From positions 53,189,208 to 53,253,207 of the forward strand of contig CM053143.1 in the NCBI GenBank assembly GCA_028571685.1: DNA of 64,000 nucleotides, written 5' to 3'. Shown here piece by piece: positions 21,898 to 32,421 of this stretch. Position 1 is the stretch's first letter, and each line of letters begins with the position of its first letter. Made by a program: the position numbers and the translations under genes. The notes below the pieces were generated by a model. That model did not search any database. It was given only the letters and a program-made list of their open reading frames with translations, and was not told the origin of the DNA. This DNA comes from Heterohyrax brucei. Lineage: Eukaryota > Chordata > Mammalia > Hyracoidea > Procaviidae.

Positions 21898-23173
21898 TAA
21901 GTGGTTTGACAAGTAAGTTTGTAAATGCATCCTTGACAAAATGGTATATACCTCATTGCTTCCTATTACCTTGGTCACCTTCAAAGTACTTCCCTTGGGA
22001 AGCTATGCTCCTAATCTACCCTTCAAAGCAATTTTGGAACTCCTCTTGTAATGACCATCAGAGCAGTCATCAGATTACCCTTGATGTCCTGAATGTCATC
22101 AAAATGTATTCCTTTCAATGTCTCCTTTTATCTTCAGGAAAAGAGGAAAGTCATTGAGGTCAGATCAGGTATGTAGGAAGAGTGTTCCAATACAGTTATT
22201 TGTTTACTGGCTAAAAATGCCCTCACCGACAGTGCCATGTGAGCTGGTGTATTGTGATGCAAAAGCCGTGAGTTTTTGGCTGGTGAAAGGTTCTGGTCAC
22301 TTTTGTCTAACTTTTTCACACAGCCTTCTCAGCATTTCCAAGTAGTAAAATTGGGCTAATTGTTATTCCAAGTGGTACAAATTCATAATGAACAATCCCT
22401 CTGATATCAAAAAAGGTTAGCAACATGTTTTTGACTCTTGATTTGGACTAACAGTAGTGCAAAATTGGCTGACTTCTATTGTGTACTCAGATGCTTTGTA
22501 TTGGTACGTTCATGTTTTATCACCAGTGATAGCACAACCTCAAACATTGTCTTGCATCTATAAAAGATCTTGATAAACTTTGACTCTCATTTGCCTTTGT
22601 TCATTGGTGAGCTCCATCAGGAGCATTTTTCCCCTCACCTTGCTCATGCCAAGATTTTTAGTTAAGATTTTCCTGTTATTTCATCTATATATATTTGGTC
22701 TGCTATGTTTCTCCCAGTCTGTTGATAATTTTACACACAGTTGGACAAGTTTTTGCTATGTTTTCACCAGCGCTACTCGTTACAAGCTTCCCTGACCTCT
22801 CTTCATCAGTGACGCTTTCTCTCTCCCTAGAAAAAACATTTAATACATTTGTACACTGCCGTTTCCTTCATGGCATTGTCGCCATAATCTTGGACTAACA
22901 TGTCTCTAATTTCACTTCCACTCTTGCCAAGTGTAACAAGAAATTTAACGTTTGTTTATTGCTCTAATTCAAGCTCCAACATTCTCGCAACAGCACACAA
23001 AAATACACAATAATAATAATGAACACCACTCAGTAAGCCACTGGCAAGCATCGACACAAAAACAGCTGTGAGGCACTGATATACTAAGGTTGTGAAACCT
23101 CACCAAGTTTTCGTGCAGTGCTGCCAATGTAAGCATACAGCGACAAGTTCATAAACTTAACTGTCAGTCCTCA
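21898..23173 (-). mobile_element. mariner DNA transposon (Tc1/mariner superfamily)
   Basis: The element is about 1.28 kb with imperfect terminal inverted repeats. The left end reads agtggtttgacaagtaag. The right end, on the minus strand, reads tgaggactgacagttaag. TA dinucleotides lie at both edges, as expected for TA target duplication. The interior encodes a degenerate mariner transposase on the minus strand. Length and layout fit a complete but dead mariner. Cut-and-paste DNA transposons of this kind move by a DDD transposase. The sequence is diverged, so it is an old insertion. Confidence 0.88.
22134..22920 (-). pseudogene. Degenerate mariner transposase
   Basis: The protein remnant is read on the minus strand in several frames. 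Near 22910-22810 a helix-turn-helix-like N-terminal stretch is visible (YGDNAMKETAVYKCIKCF). Near 22660-22560 comes the linker region (RGKMLLMELTNEQRQMRVK). Near 22259-22239 comes LLHHNTPAH, where the family has a catalytic-Asp HHDNAPAH-type motif. The Asp is missing and one residue is lost. Then follows 'VLEHSSYIPDL', the counterpart of the PPYSPDL motif with the third catalytic Asp kept. Frameshifts and the lost Asp make it inactive. Confidence 0.85.
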
Positions 23174-24782
23174 TATACATAACTTACTCATTTAAATAGA
23201 CACTTAATATCCTTTAGTTTCATGTACCTAATTATCCAACCAGCTTCTGTAAAGTGTACAGAGATTGTCAGTCCCATTAGACTAGTCAAGTTACCTGTGG
23301 GAGTCTTAAAGCTTTAGAATTTATAAGTAGATTGATTCATCTTGCCAACTTAAAAGGATGAGTGTTATAATTTTTGCTTGTTTTTCTGGTTAACTATTTT
23401 CTTTTATTAGATATACATAGAGACTGGTGGTTGGAATCCACCACGAGCTATGGGGCCACTCTACTCTACTGTATATCTTATATACGTAACTTAAGGTACA
23501 GTGCATGAGGCAAAAACTTCTTCTTATAAAGCTAGAGTAAGGGTATTTCAAAGACTTTCAGGCCTAGTCTGGTAAGTGAAATTTGTGGCATGGTTCAGGG
23601 AACGTGGAGCTTCATCCAAACGGCATCAAGTAGAAACAAGTGCTTGGTTTTACATGTGCGCTGATTTTTTAAAGAAAAGTTTGGAATGTATATTTTGATG
23701 TCAGATGTTATTTTCATATTAGATTAATCAAAATATTCTTAAGCACTATGTGAGCTAACCAAAACTTGAATTGAATCATTGATTTTATAGCTTTTTTAAA
23801 AAAATTATCACCAATGACAATCAAACCATGAGAGGTATTAACAGGTTTAAATTATCAAAATAAACCTGAAAGAATTTTCATATATTAAGTAGTGTAATTT
23901 ATTAATGGTAAACTCACTTACTCCAGGAGATTTTCCTAGGTCACTCCTCTTCCCTACAAGGACTTAATGTGTCCTTTTTCATCTTAAGATTGCACATTTT
24001 TATATCTCTGTTAGATTTGGAAAATAATCATGTTTTAAGATAATAATAGTTTGTGAAATATAGAAAGCACAAATATAATGATGGAGAGGTAATACAGAAA
24101 ATGTGGTATGTGTACTATGTTAGAAAATTCCTGGAGTTATAGCTTCACAATTAAATATATATAACAGTTTATCATGTTTGAATCATAACTCTATATCTGT
24201 AAGATTGTAAAGTTTTCAGAGTAAAAAAAAGGCTATCATTTCATTTTGTATTCCTAACATCAGGGCCAAAACTCTGAATGTTTAATATTTGCAAAATCGA
24301 ATTAAATGTATTATTGAAAGTTGATTCTGATTTTTCATGTCTTCCTTGTTCAGGAGTGAGGTGCCTTGCCATTCATCCATTGTGGAAACAAAAAATACTT
24401 ACCTATTATTTTGGCCCCTTAAAAACATATGAAGATTCTATTACTAAAGCAAGACTGATAACACACTCAGAAGGATCCTGGCATGAATGAGTCAGAGCAG
24501 AGAGTGTTACTTTCAGGAATAAGTAAGGTGATTGCCTAGTGAATAAAAATCTGTAATCGATTACCTTCATGTATGAGGGAGAAATCTAGATCAGAACCTG
24601 ACTGTGTAATATCCCCCTATGAACCTTTCCAAGAGACAGCTTTAACATATTTTTTCAGGTTTCAAGTCACCATTAGAAAACAAAGAAACTATTCTACTAT
24701 TCTAGTCTTAGATTCCGAGAATACACATTTCCTCTTCAATGATTTTATATGCTCATGATTTGTTTGTCCAAGAAGCACTTAG
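23174..24782. other. Unassigned AT-rich DNA
   Basis: I see nothing here apart from a possible SINE scrap at 23426-23475. No gene is supported. Confidence 0.4.
23426..23475 (+). mobile_element. Possible AfroSINE scrap
   Basis: 'ggtggttggaatccaccacg' followed by 'ctatggggccactctactct' looks like the B-box region and middle of the SINE with an internal deletion. It is short and therefore tentative. Confidence 0.5.
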
Positions 24783-24950
24783 GAAATCCTGACAGTGTAG
24801 TGGTTAGGACCTAAGGCTGCTAACCAAAAGGTTGGCAGTATGAATCAATCAGGTGCTCCTTGGGAATTCTATGGCACAGCTCAACTATGTCCTTTAGGGT
24901 CTCTATGAGTCAGAACTAACTCAACAAACTGCAATGGGTTTGGTTTGGGG
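24783..24950 (+). mobile_element. AfroSINE
   Basis: A plus-strand, full-length copy: 'gaaatcctgacagtgtagtg', 'gctaaccaaaaggttggcag', 'tcaggtgctccttgggaat', 'ctctatgagtcagaactaac', ending 'gcaatgggtttggtttgggg'. Confidence 0.95.
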
Positions 24951-25420
24951 ATGTTCGATGCATTTATACCTCAGGACACACAAACACACACACGAACACA
25001 TTCAAGTATATTCAGCTAATGTTTTGGATAGAAATTTAACAAATAAACAGCACTTATTACTGAATTTGTCAAAGATTTTAAAATAAAGACAATGATGGAA
25101 AATATCAAGATACATAAACAAGTTTCATTGTGTTTTACCAAGTTGTTAAAACCTGATTCCTATCTACATATATTAAAACAAAAAAGGATACATCATACAC
25201 TTTATAATGAATTACCAAAATACCAACTGCTGTTGCATCACAAATCATAGTCTGTACTTACAGTACTCTTTTTGTCTTAAAGCAGTGACTAATGTGTTTC
25301 TTTACATGCTAGTAAAATATATATATACATGCTTATACCTACTAGAATAGGAAAAAAAATTAAGAATTTTAAAAAATTCAAACCTAATAGATAATTCTTT
25401 AGTATGTGTGATATCACATA

Positions 25421-25575
25421 CACCCTGGTTGCACAGTGCCCAAGTGCTATGGCTGCTAACTAAAAGGTCAGCAATTCAGATCTACCAGGTATACCTTGGA
25501 AATTCTGTCGGGCAGTTCTTCACTGCCCAAAGGGTCACTATGAGTTGGAATCAACTTTAGGACAAACGGTTTTAT
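25421..25575 (+). mobile_element. AfroSINE
   Basis: A plus-strand copy, moderately diverged: 'caccctggttgcacagtgc', 'gctaactaaaaggtcagca', 'agatctaccaggtatacc', 'gtcactatgagttggaatca'. Confidence 0.93.
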
Positions 25576-25751
25576 ACTTCCTTAAAACATGATGACAACA
25601 AAAAACTACAAACAGCTGGCATGCTATCACTAACAATAGTAAAACACTGTGTAAATTTGATATATTCCATCTCAGTGTGAAAAACAGACTTCACGGAAGC
25701 AATAAGCCAAAGCATGTACAGTTTGTGTTTTCAAGGCCCTCAGAGAAGTTT

Positions 25752-25905
25752 GGAAATCCCAGTGGTACAGCGATAAGTTCTACAGTTGTTAACCAAAAGG
25801 TTGGCAGTTTGAGGCTTTCAGGTGCTCCTTGTAAACTCTGTGGGGTAGTTCCACTCTGTTCTATAGGACTGCTATGAGTCAAAATCAACTCTGTGGCAAA
25901 CTCTC
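25752..25905 (+). mobile_element. AfroSINE
   Basis: A plus-strand copy: 'ggaaatcccagtggtacagc', 'gttaaccaaaaggttggcag', 'ttcaggtgctccttgtaaac', 'ctgctatgagtcaaaatcaa'. It lies 180 bp after the previous SINE and in the same orientation. Confidence 0.93.
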
Positions 25906-26045
25906 AAGTCAGAGAGTTATGACTCTAATTTAACTAATAAAGGAGCATCTATATTTTAAAATTTTATGATGCTTTCAAACTATTTCACCTCCAGTGAAAA
26001 TTTCTGAGAAAACATTCCATTGTAAGCTTATATAAAAATTATTTT

Positions 26046-27713
26046 GGGGGAGTAGAGTCAAGATGGTGGATTAAATGCTTATCTCCCAAAATCCCTCTGG
26101 AAACCTAGACCTGAACTGATAATTAAACAGAGCCTTCTGGATACCTAGTGAGCCCTAGGACATGGCATAGGGATGTTAATTTGGACTTTGTACCACTGAA
26201 TGCAAAACCACCTCTCTTTCGCTGACCCCACTCTCGGTGACCACATGATTACAGGGCCCAAAGGTAACTCACCATTTTAATTTTAATTTTTTTTTTCTCT
26301 GTCTTAGCTGGTGGGCAGAGCTGCAACTTGGCTAGCAACTAATCTCAGATGCACTGCTGGTGGAATCGGCAAGTGAAATTGCCATACTTCGAGAGCCCAG
26401 CTTTAGACTCTGTGCATCTTGGCACCTTTGGCCTCTCTTTCCGCCTCCGACATATAGTAGCCAGTACTGAGGCAGTGGCAAGCTTGTGCAGGATGCCGTC
26501 TTGATCCATTGGAAGGAGGATACATCCATGCAGAGGCCCCAGCTGGACTTTGCTTCCAGGCTGGGAGGCAGCACCTGTCCAAGGAAGACTGCTTTTCTGG
26601 CAGAACAGGAGTATTTTACACAGTGTCACATGTGACTGGGGCCTGGCAACAGAGGCTGTGGACTCTGTGCATCTTGGCACCTTTGGTGTCTATTTCTGCC
26701 TCCAACATAGAGTAGACTGGTCCCAGCCAGGTGGCGAGCTTGTGCCGGACACCATCTTTTTCCACTGGGAGGAGTATATACCCATATGGAAACCTCAGCT
26801 AGAACTAATTCCTCGGCTGGGAGGCAGCACCTGCCCAGAGGAGAGCGCTTTTCCAGCAGAAAAGCAGTATTCTACACAGTGTTGCCTATAGCTAGGGCCT
26901 GACAGCAGAGGCCAGTAGGAAGTAGCTTTTTGGTATTTTGAGCTAGTTTATTACATCTGGCGTTCAATACAGAGGTGCTTACTTCGCTGGATGGGAAGAG
27001 GGACCTATACGTATGAAAACCTGACTTTGGAAGTCATCAGATACTTTTCACATCTCATTTTAAGATGGTCTAGAGAAACAACTGCTATCCATCTTCACAG
27101 CATCTTTTCCAGCCTCTATTGACCCACATCATGCCCCCCAAGCAACAAACTCTAGAGAAAACCATAACCAAGAACTCACCCATGGCTTCAGAAGGCCCCC
27201 AAAAGAAGGCATCTTATAACTTCCCAGACGAAGAAGCTTTTCTGAAACTATCAGAAGTTGAATACAAAAGGATTATGTATAGAGCCTTCCTAGAATAAAT
27301 GCAGCAGAGTAAAATGAAAAGTTAAGCAAGTTGTTTGATCTGATGAAATACCAGTACTCTGAAATCCAGCAGATCAAGAACAAAATCAAAGATATAGAAA
27401 CTGCAACTCAAAGACAAGAAAAGAGAATGGAACCAATGGAAAATAGATTTTCTGATTTGGAAGACAGGATTACTCTATCATGGGTGCACTTTATGGTTCT
27501 GTGCATCTACAGGATGTTGTCCTGCTGACCTCTCACTAGAGGAAGGGGAGTGGGTGGAAAGGAGGAGTTAGGAGATTGTTGGGAGGATAAGACATGTATG
27601 GAGCAGAGAGGAAGAGTGTGCTGTCACCAGGCAGGGAGAGCAGTGGGAGCTGCAAATAGATGGGCATGCAAATTTATATGAGAATGTACATTTTCATTCA
27701 CTTGTAATAAAAA
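26046..27713 (+). mobile_element. Internally deleted L1 (5' UTR and ORF1 start joined to 3' UTR)
   Basis: A plus-strand L1. It starts 'gggggagtagagtcaagatgg' without the last base counted, followed by about 1.08 kb of GC-richer 5' UTR and the first part of ORF1 (ATG at 27131). At about 27475 it jumps directly to the last 240 bp of the 3' UTR ('ctttatggttctgtgcatct', 'gcagagaggaagagtgtgct') and ends in an A-run. All of ORF2 and most of ORF1 are absent. The flanks aaaaattatttt (26034-26045) and aaaaattgtttt (27714-27725) match at 11 of 12 bases, suggesting that the 1.67-kb form was inserted as one unit, although later deletion would leave the same flanks. Confidence 0.85.
27131..27475 (+). pseudogene. 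L1 ORF1 N-terminal remnant
   Basis: ATG at 27131 opens MPPKQQTLEK and runs 55 codons to a TAA at 27296. The homology then continues in the next frame as a helical, heptad-like segment ending 'MENRFSDLEDRI'. This is the N-terminal and coiled-coil part of ORF1p, the L1 RNA chaperone. The RNA-recognition and C-terminal domains are absent, lost in the internal deletion. The same segment is present in the L1 at 45.2 kb. Confidence 0.88.
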
Positions 27714-27725
27714 AAAAATTGTTTT

Positions 27726-29276
27726 AAATTTAAAAAAAAAACAATGATGAGTAACTATTTTGTGATATTAATGGAGCATGTTATTCTTAAATCCACAGAA
27801 TAAGATTTGGACCCTCACCAGCAACATTCTAAAAAAAAAACATAAATAATAATATCTATCTCTATAAAATAATTCATGATTTAGCTTTTCTTTCTTTTTC
27901 ATTGCCATATACTATCTATAAAAAGTCAGAGTAACTTGTATTAGGATTTCTGAAATTCAGAACATTTTTAAAATATGAGTATTACTGATTGAGTAAACAC
28001 ACAGAACTATTTTATATTAAATATTTAGACTCTGTCACTTTTCAGAGTCTCTTTTGAGAACGACTTCTTCATGAATGCTTTTTCTGTGAATCCCCCAGGT
28101 TAGATATGATACAAAAATAAAAATGCTTAGTACTTTTATAACATATTTGAGTCAGAAGGTGTTTATATATACCCAAGTGGCATAAGCCTAAATTTGAAGA
28201 AGCTGAAAGTAGGCACGGAGGTGAAAAAAACATCTGCAGAATCACGAAAATTTCTTTGATTTTCAACTTACTGTTATGTTATAAGAGCTTCAGTGTTGCT
28301 GCAGTAAGATGGTCACTCAAGTAACAGCTAAGGGTCATCTACCCACTAGACCCATTTATGACTGTAGAATTAGTTCTATGTGACCATAGTGCAAGTTTGT
28401 TTAAATTAGTAAAATTATTATGCTAGTTGATGCTGAGAAATCAAGATGAGTGTATAAATTTTTGTGTCAGAAACTAACTTGAACCGTAATATTCACTTAA
28501 AGCATTATGAGTAAATATATAAAAAGAAGAAACTTTTAAAAAAGGCTAGACAGGAACTCTTGGATTAGAATTTTAATTTTTGTCTATGTAATTCTGACTA
28601 GCAGAACAATAAATGAAAGAATCAGTAAAAAATACATATCATTGAAAGGGCAAACTGAAATGGGATGGAGTATTATTATATACATAAATAATAACATACA
28701 CATAATACTTCAGGAAAATACGTTGAAAGATGTTTCAAAAGACAGACGTAAGTTTACATGTTGACAAATACGTGACAGTATATAATTGTGCTTCAAAGTC
28801 AAACCTGCAGAATATGTTAGCTGAGATCAACATTCTTAGCAAAGTTAGCTTAAGTCAGTTCACTCATGTTGGTATCTGAAACACCACACAGACAGAAAAT
28901 TACTAAATAATTGCAGAAGCATTTCCACCAGTGTGAATGTATTTTAAAATGGAACATTTCAGAAAGCTGAGAACAATGAAAGATTCTCTTAAATATAGCA
29001 TTTTCCATGTTCACACATTGGTAACATGAATATAGCTGAATTCCAGATGACTTCATTTTTGCCAGTTCTCTTGATTGATACCAAACATGGAAATTTTCAG
29101 ACCCTAGAATCTATGTACATCAAAGTTGCAACAAGCTTCAACACAGTTTTTAGTGAATGTGTCTTCCCATCTCATATTATGGTGCTGTAATAATATTTTT
29201 AAAATACTGTATGAGAAGTTAGCTTTGCTTTAAGAAACAATTACCAGTAATCTAAAACATTGTCCAAAAGAATAGT
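27726..29276. other. Unassigned AT-rich DNA
   Basis: Apart from a possible L1 tail at about 28420-28510 I recognise nothing. No gene is supported. Confidence 0.4.
28420..28510 (+). mobile_element. Possible L1 3' end fragment
   Basis: 'gtataaatttttgtgtcaga' and 'aacttgaaccgtaatattc' resemble the last bases of the older L1 3' UTR at 11345-11390. The match is short and the call is tentative. Confidence 0.45.
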
Positions 29277-29372
29277 GATATATATGTGTACATATATATG
29301 TATATATGTGTAAATATAGTTATATATACACAAATATGTTTATATATATGCATGTATATATGTCTATATATT
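29277..29372. repeat. (TA/TG)n-rich low-complexity tract
   Basis: An imperfect tract of TATATG, TATATA and TATGTG units, about 95 bp long. Confidence 0.9.
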
Positions 29373-29483
29373 TTGTTTTTTCTCACATTCAGAGACAGTT
29401 TGGCTGAAATAGACTTTCAATCACAAAATGTTAAATATCTTTTTTTAAAGAATATGAAGTATGTAGTTACTAAATCAATCGAC

Positions 29484-29625
29484 AGGAGGGAGGATGGAAT
29501 GACAGGAAGGGCAGGATGATGGGAGGGAGGGAGGAGGTAGAGGGAGGGAGGCAGAGAAGGAGGGAGGGAGGGGGAAAGTAGGAAGGGGTAAAGGGGAAGA
29601 GAAGAAGGATGGAGGAAAGGAAGAT
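29484..29625 (+). repeat. Polypurine (GGGA)n-type tract
   Basis: About 140 bp is almost pure purine on the plus strand, with GGGAGGGAGG and GAAGG units. A chance 71-residue Pro/Ser/Leu frame lies on the other strand. Mirror-symmetric polypurine tracts of this kind can in principle adopt triplex DNA. Confidence 0.9.
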
Positions 29626-29939
29626 AAATCATTTAGAACTACAAAAAACTTTATAAAAATTTACACAAAATATGTGCAAATTGTCCTTTGTAACATTATG
29701 AAAAATTGGCTTACCTGGCTGGCTAAATAAGCCTTGTTTTAAGAAAAAAAGGACAATGACTTTTCAGATATGATTCTAACATAGTATTCAGTGAAATTTA
29801 TGACATGTGGGAACACAAGCACTGTTATTGCTCAGATGAAGTATTTTATAAACGTCAATTATATCCAACTGAGTGATTACAATGCTAAATTCAACTACAT
29901 ATTTACTAATTTTCTGCCTGACAATTGTTGACAGTTAGT

Positions 29940-30560
29940 CTGCAACTATAACAGTTGATTTATCTTCTTTTAGTTCTGTTGGTTTTGGCCCCAGGTATTT
30001 TGATGTATTGCTATAATGTATATACACCTTCAAAAGAGTTACATTTTCTTTGAGACTGAGTCCTTTAGCATTATGCAACACCCCTCTTGAACCATGAAAG
30101 TTTTTCTTATTTTTAAATCTTCTTTGTCTCAAATTTATATGTCTACTCCTGCCTGCTACCTGTGTGCTTGCATTTGTGTGTTAGTGTTACATGTCTTTAT
30201 CCACCACTTTACTTTTAATCTGTCTTTATTTTTAAGTCTTGCAAATCACACATAGTCAAGAAATTTTTTTTTTTTGCCTTAACTTACTTTGATATTCTGT
30301 CTTTTAATTGGTATATTTAAAGTGGTTACTGATATAACTGAATTAATATCTACCATACTACCACTGTTTTTTATGCAATGGTCTCCTAATTTTTGTCTTT
30401 TATCCCTTTTTGCCTTCTCTGCATTTTAATTTCATCTTCTCTCCTTTTAAGTTACTCAATAAATGTCTTAAAGAAATTTGCAATTGGTTGCCCCAGATTT
30501 TTCAATATGAATCTATGATTGTTTTCAATCTAATTTCAAATAATACTATACTGTTACATG
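29940..30560 (-). mobile_element. Ancient L1 fragment (endonuclease region)
   Basis: Minus-strand, strongly diverged L1. Landmarks, read on the plus strand: 'ggccccaggtattttgatgt', 'ttagcattatgcaacacccc', 'tttacttttaatctgtcttt', 'tctgtcttttaattggtata', and 'ttactgatataactgaatta'. These follow the order of the ORF2 endonuclease region of old mammalian L1s in reverse. No frame is left. Confidence 0.72.
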
Positions 30561-32365
30561 GGTTGCATACTTACTTTGATCTTCCTACTTAGAATTAATG
30601 AGAACAATTAACTACTTTGTAAAACAAAGATTGGAAGTTGTGATTCAATGTTAACCTCCCAATTTCTAATATGAGTGAGAAACAAATGACATTACTTGAG
30701 CCCTTGCCATTTCATTTATTTTATGAGCAACAAAACCTACCTATGATTAATACATATTTCAAACTAATAAATATTGGTAGTATACTTTTTTTGTAATATG
30801 ATACCACTTCTTTTTTCTTTAAAGTGATGTAACTCAGTCTTTTCCCAGAAGCACTATTAATAGGAAGTAAAACACAAGGCCAAACTCTACTACAGGATTT
30901 CAGATAGCTTGTAATCTCTGTACTTTAGATTTTCACCTTTCATAGTAACTTTTAGAAGATTTTCCTTTTTAATGAAATTTTTACATTTTTAATTCATTAG
31001 CTCTTTTACAGAAATATGATTTTTATTCAAAATTAGGTAGCTGCATTTATGACACCATAATAGGAAATCATATTTTTGGATGTATTTTGTCCATAATATT
31101 CTTTCTTCTACATAACATCCATTAGCTACAATGTATCATGTATAAGATGAAAAATGGTCACATACTTAATGCATGTCTTGTTCACTGAATTACTTGAGAT
31201 TTGCAACTTAGAAAGTGTGTCTAAATTATACTTAGACAAAATTGTTTTACATACATTTGTGTGTATATATACATATATACATGTATACATATACACACAC
31301 ATACATATATAGGTATGTGTAAAACAACATTGAAAGTATATTACAAATTTTCTTCCTTCCATATAGTGAACTGGCAGTAGCTGTATGTTCCTCATTTTAA
31401 ATTAACCCTGGAGAAACTATGGAAAAGACTTTTTTTTAGGAGTTTCAGGAAATAAATAATCCAGGAGACAAAGGATAATCTTAAACTGACACATTTTACA
31501 TACACGAGTGATTGTTTACTGGGGCAGAGGTGGTGAGTGGGGTTGGAGACTGCATAAAGAGAGTAAGTAGAAAGAGTAGAAGGAAATTTTTCTTTGTTCT
31601 GCTCCTGCCTGTCTCTTACGGTGGCCTTGGACACCTGTCTGCGCCTTATGTTCCAAAATCAGTAACAATCATCAGGCTTCCAGATGTCTGTCCACAGGCC
31701 TTTGGGACTCTGTTACGGTGACGATATCGGAAAACCAGAACTTGTTGAGGAAAGCTGATGGAGGCAGGTGGCATGATCAAGTTCTCTACTCCCTAAGTTT
31801 TAAAACCCCTAGTCTTTTCTTCTTGAAAACACTGACATGAAACCCTCAGTGAAGGAGATGACTGGTTCACAGTTGCAGAACCTGAGCAGTCCACCATAAT
31901 GAGGGCCTTCCTGACAAGTGCTCATACTTTGTTGTTCTTTAGACTGACTTTGCCAGCATGATCTAAGGGCTCTCTGCCTTACTACTTGGCATTTACTTGA
32001 AGAAGTACCTAAGACTTCTAGGGTAAAATGAGTTTACAGATGAATTATTCTTTCACTTTTCCATGTGAGAAATACCACAGTATTTCTGAAATCCCCAGAA
32101 AGATAAACACATGCCATCTTAAGCAACATTAACAGCTGAGCCATGTATTTAAATTAAGCACAGTGAATTGTTTTATATTAAAATGATTGAGTACATACGA
32201 TTTTTAACATACCATCATATGAAAGACAGACCAAATGGGTCACAGACATAATAATGAAGATAACACAATGAAGTTTATGAAGAAAAACCATAATGTATAA
32301 TCTTTGCAATCTAGAATTAAGATGTTTTAAATATTTCAAAACATGAACCATAAGTAAATATAATT
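30561..32365. other. Unassigned DNA
   Basis: No repeat family or gene is recognised. The part at 31500-32040 is less AT-rich and contains a few CpGs ('gttacggtgacgatatcgg'), unlike its surroundings. I could not assign it. Confidence 0.4.
31255..31322. repeat. (TG/TA/CA)n low-complexity tract
   Basis: Imperfect alternating purine-pyrimidine repeat of TATATACA, CACACATACA units. Confidence 0.85.
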
Positions 32366-32421
32366 GTTATGCTTAAGGTTGTGTGTCAGTTTGGTTGAGC
32401 CGTGATTCTCAGTGGTTTGGC
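32366..32421 (+). mobile_element. Tip of an ERVL-type LTR
   Basis: 'tgttatgcttaaggttgtgt' followed by 'cagtttggttgagccgtgat' resembles the first bases of the LTR at 12159 (TGTGGTGGTTAAGACTGT then AACTTGG), with about 55 bp retained. It abuts the broken 3' side of an L1. The match is short. Confidence 0.5.

Noticed and set aside
26345-26891. Overlapping open frames of 111 and 113 residues on both strands
   Set aside because: They fall in the GC-richer L1 5' UTR, which contains an internal near-repeat ('tgcatcttggcacctttgg' occurs twice). No protein family.
29277-29372. CRISPR-like or satellite array
   Set aside because: Only an imperfect TA/TG microsatellite, without unit-and-spacer structure.
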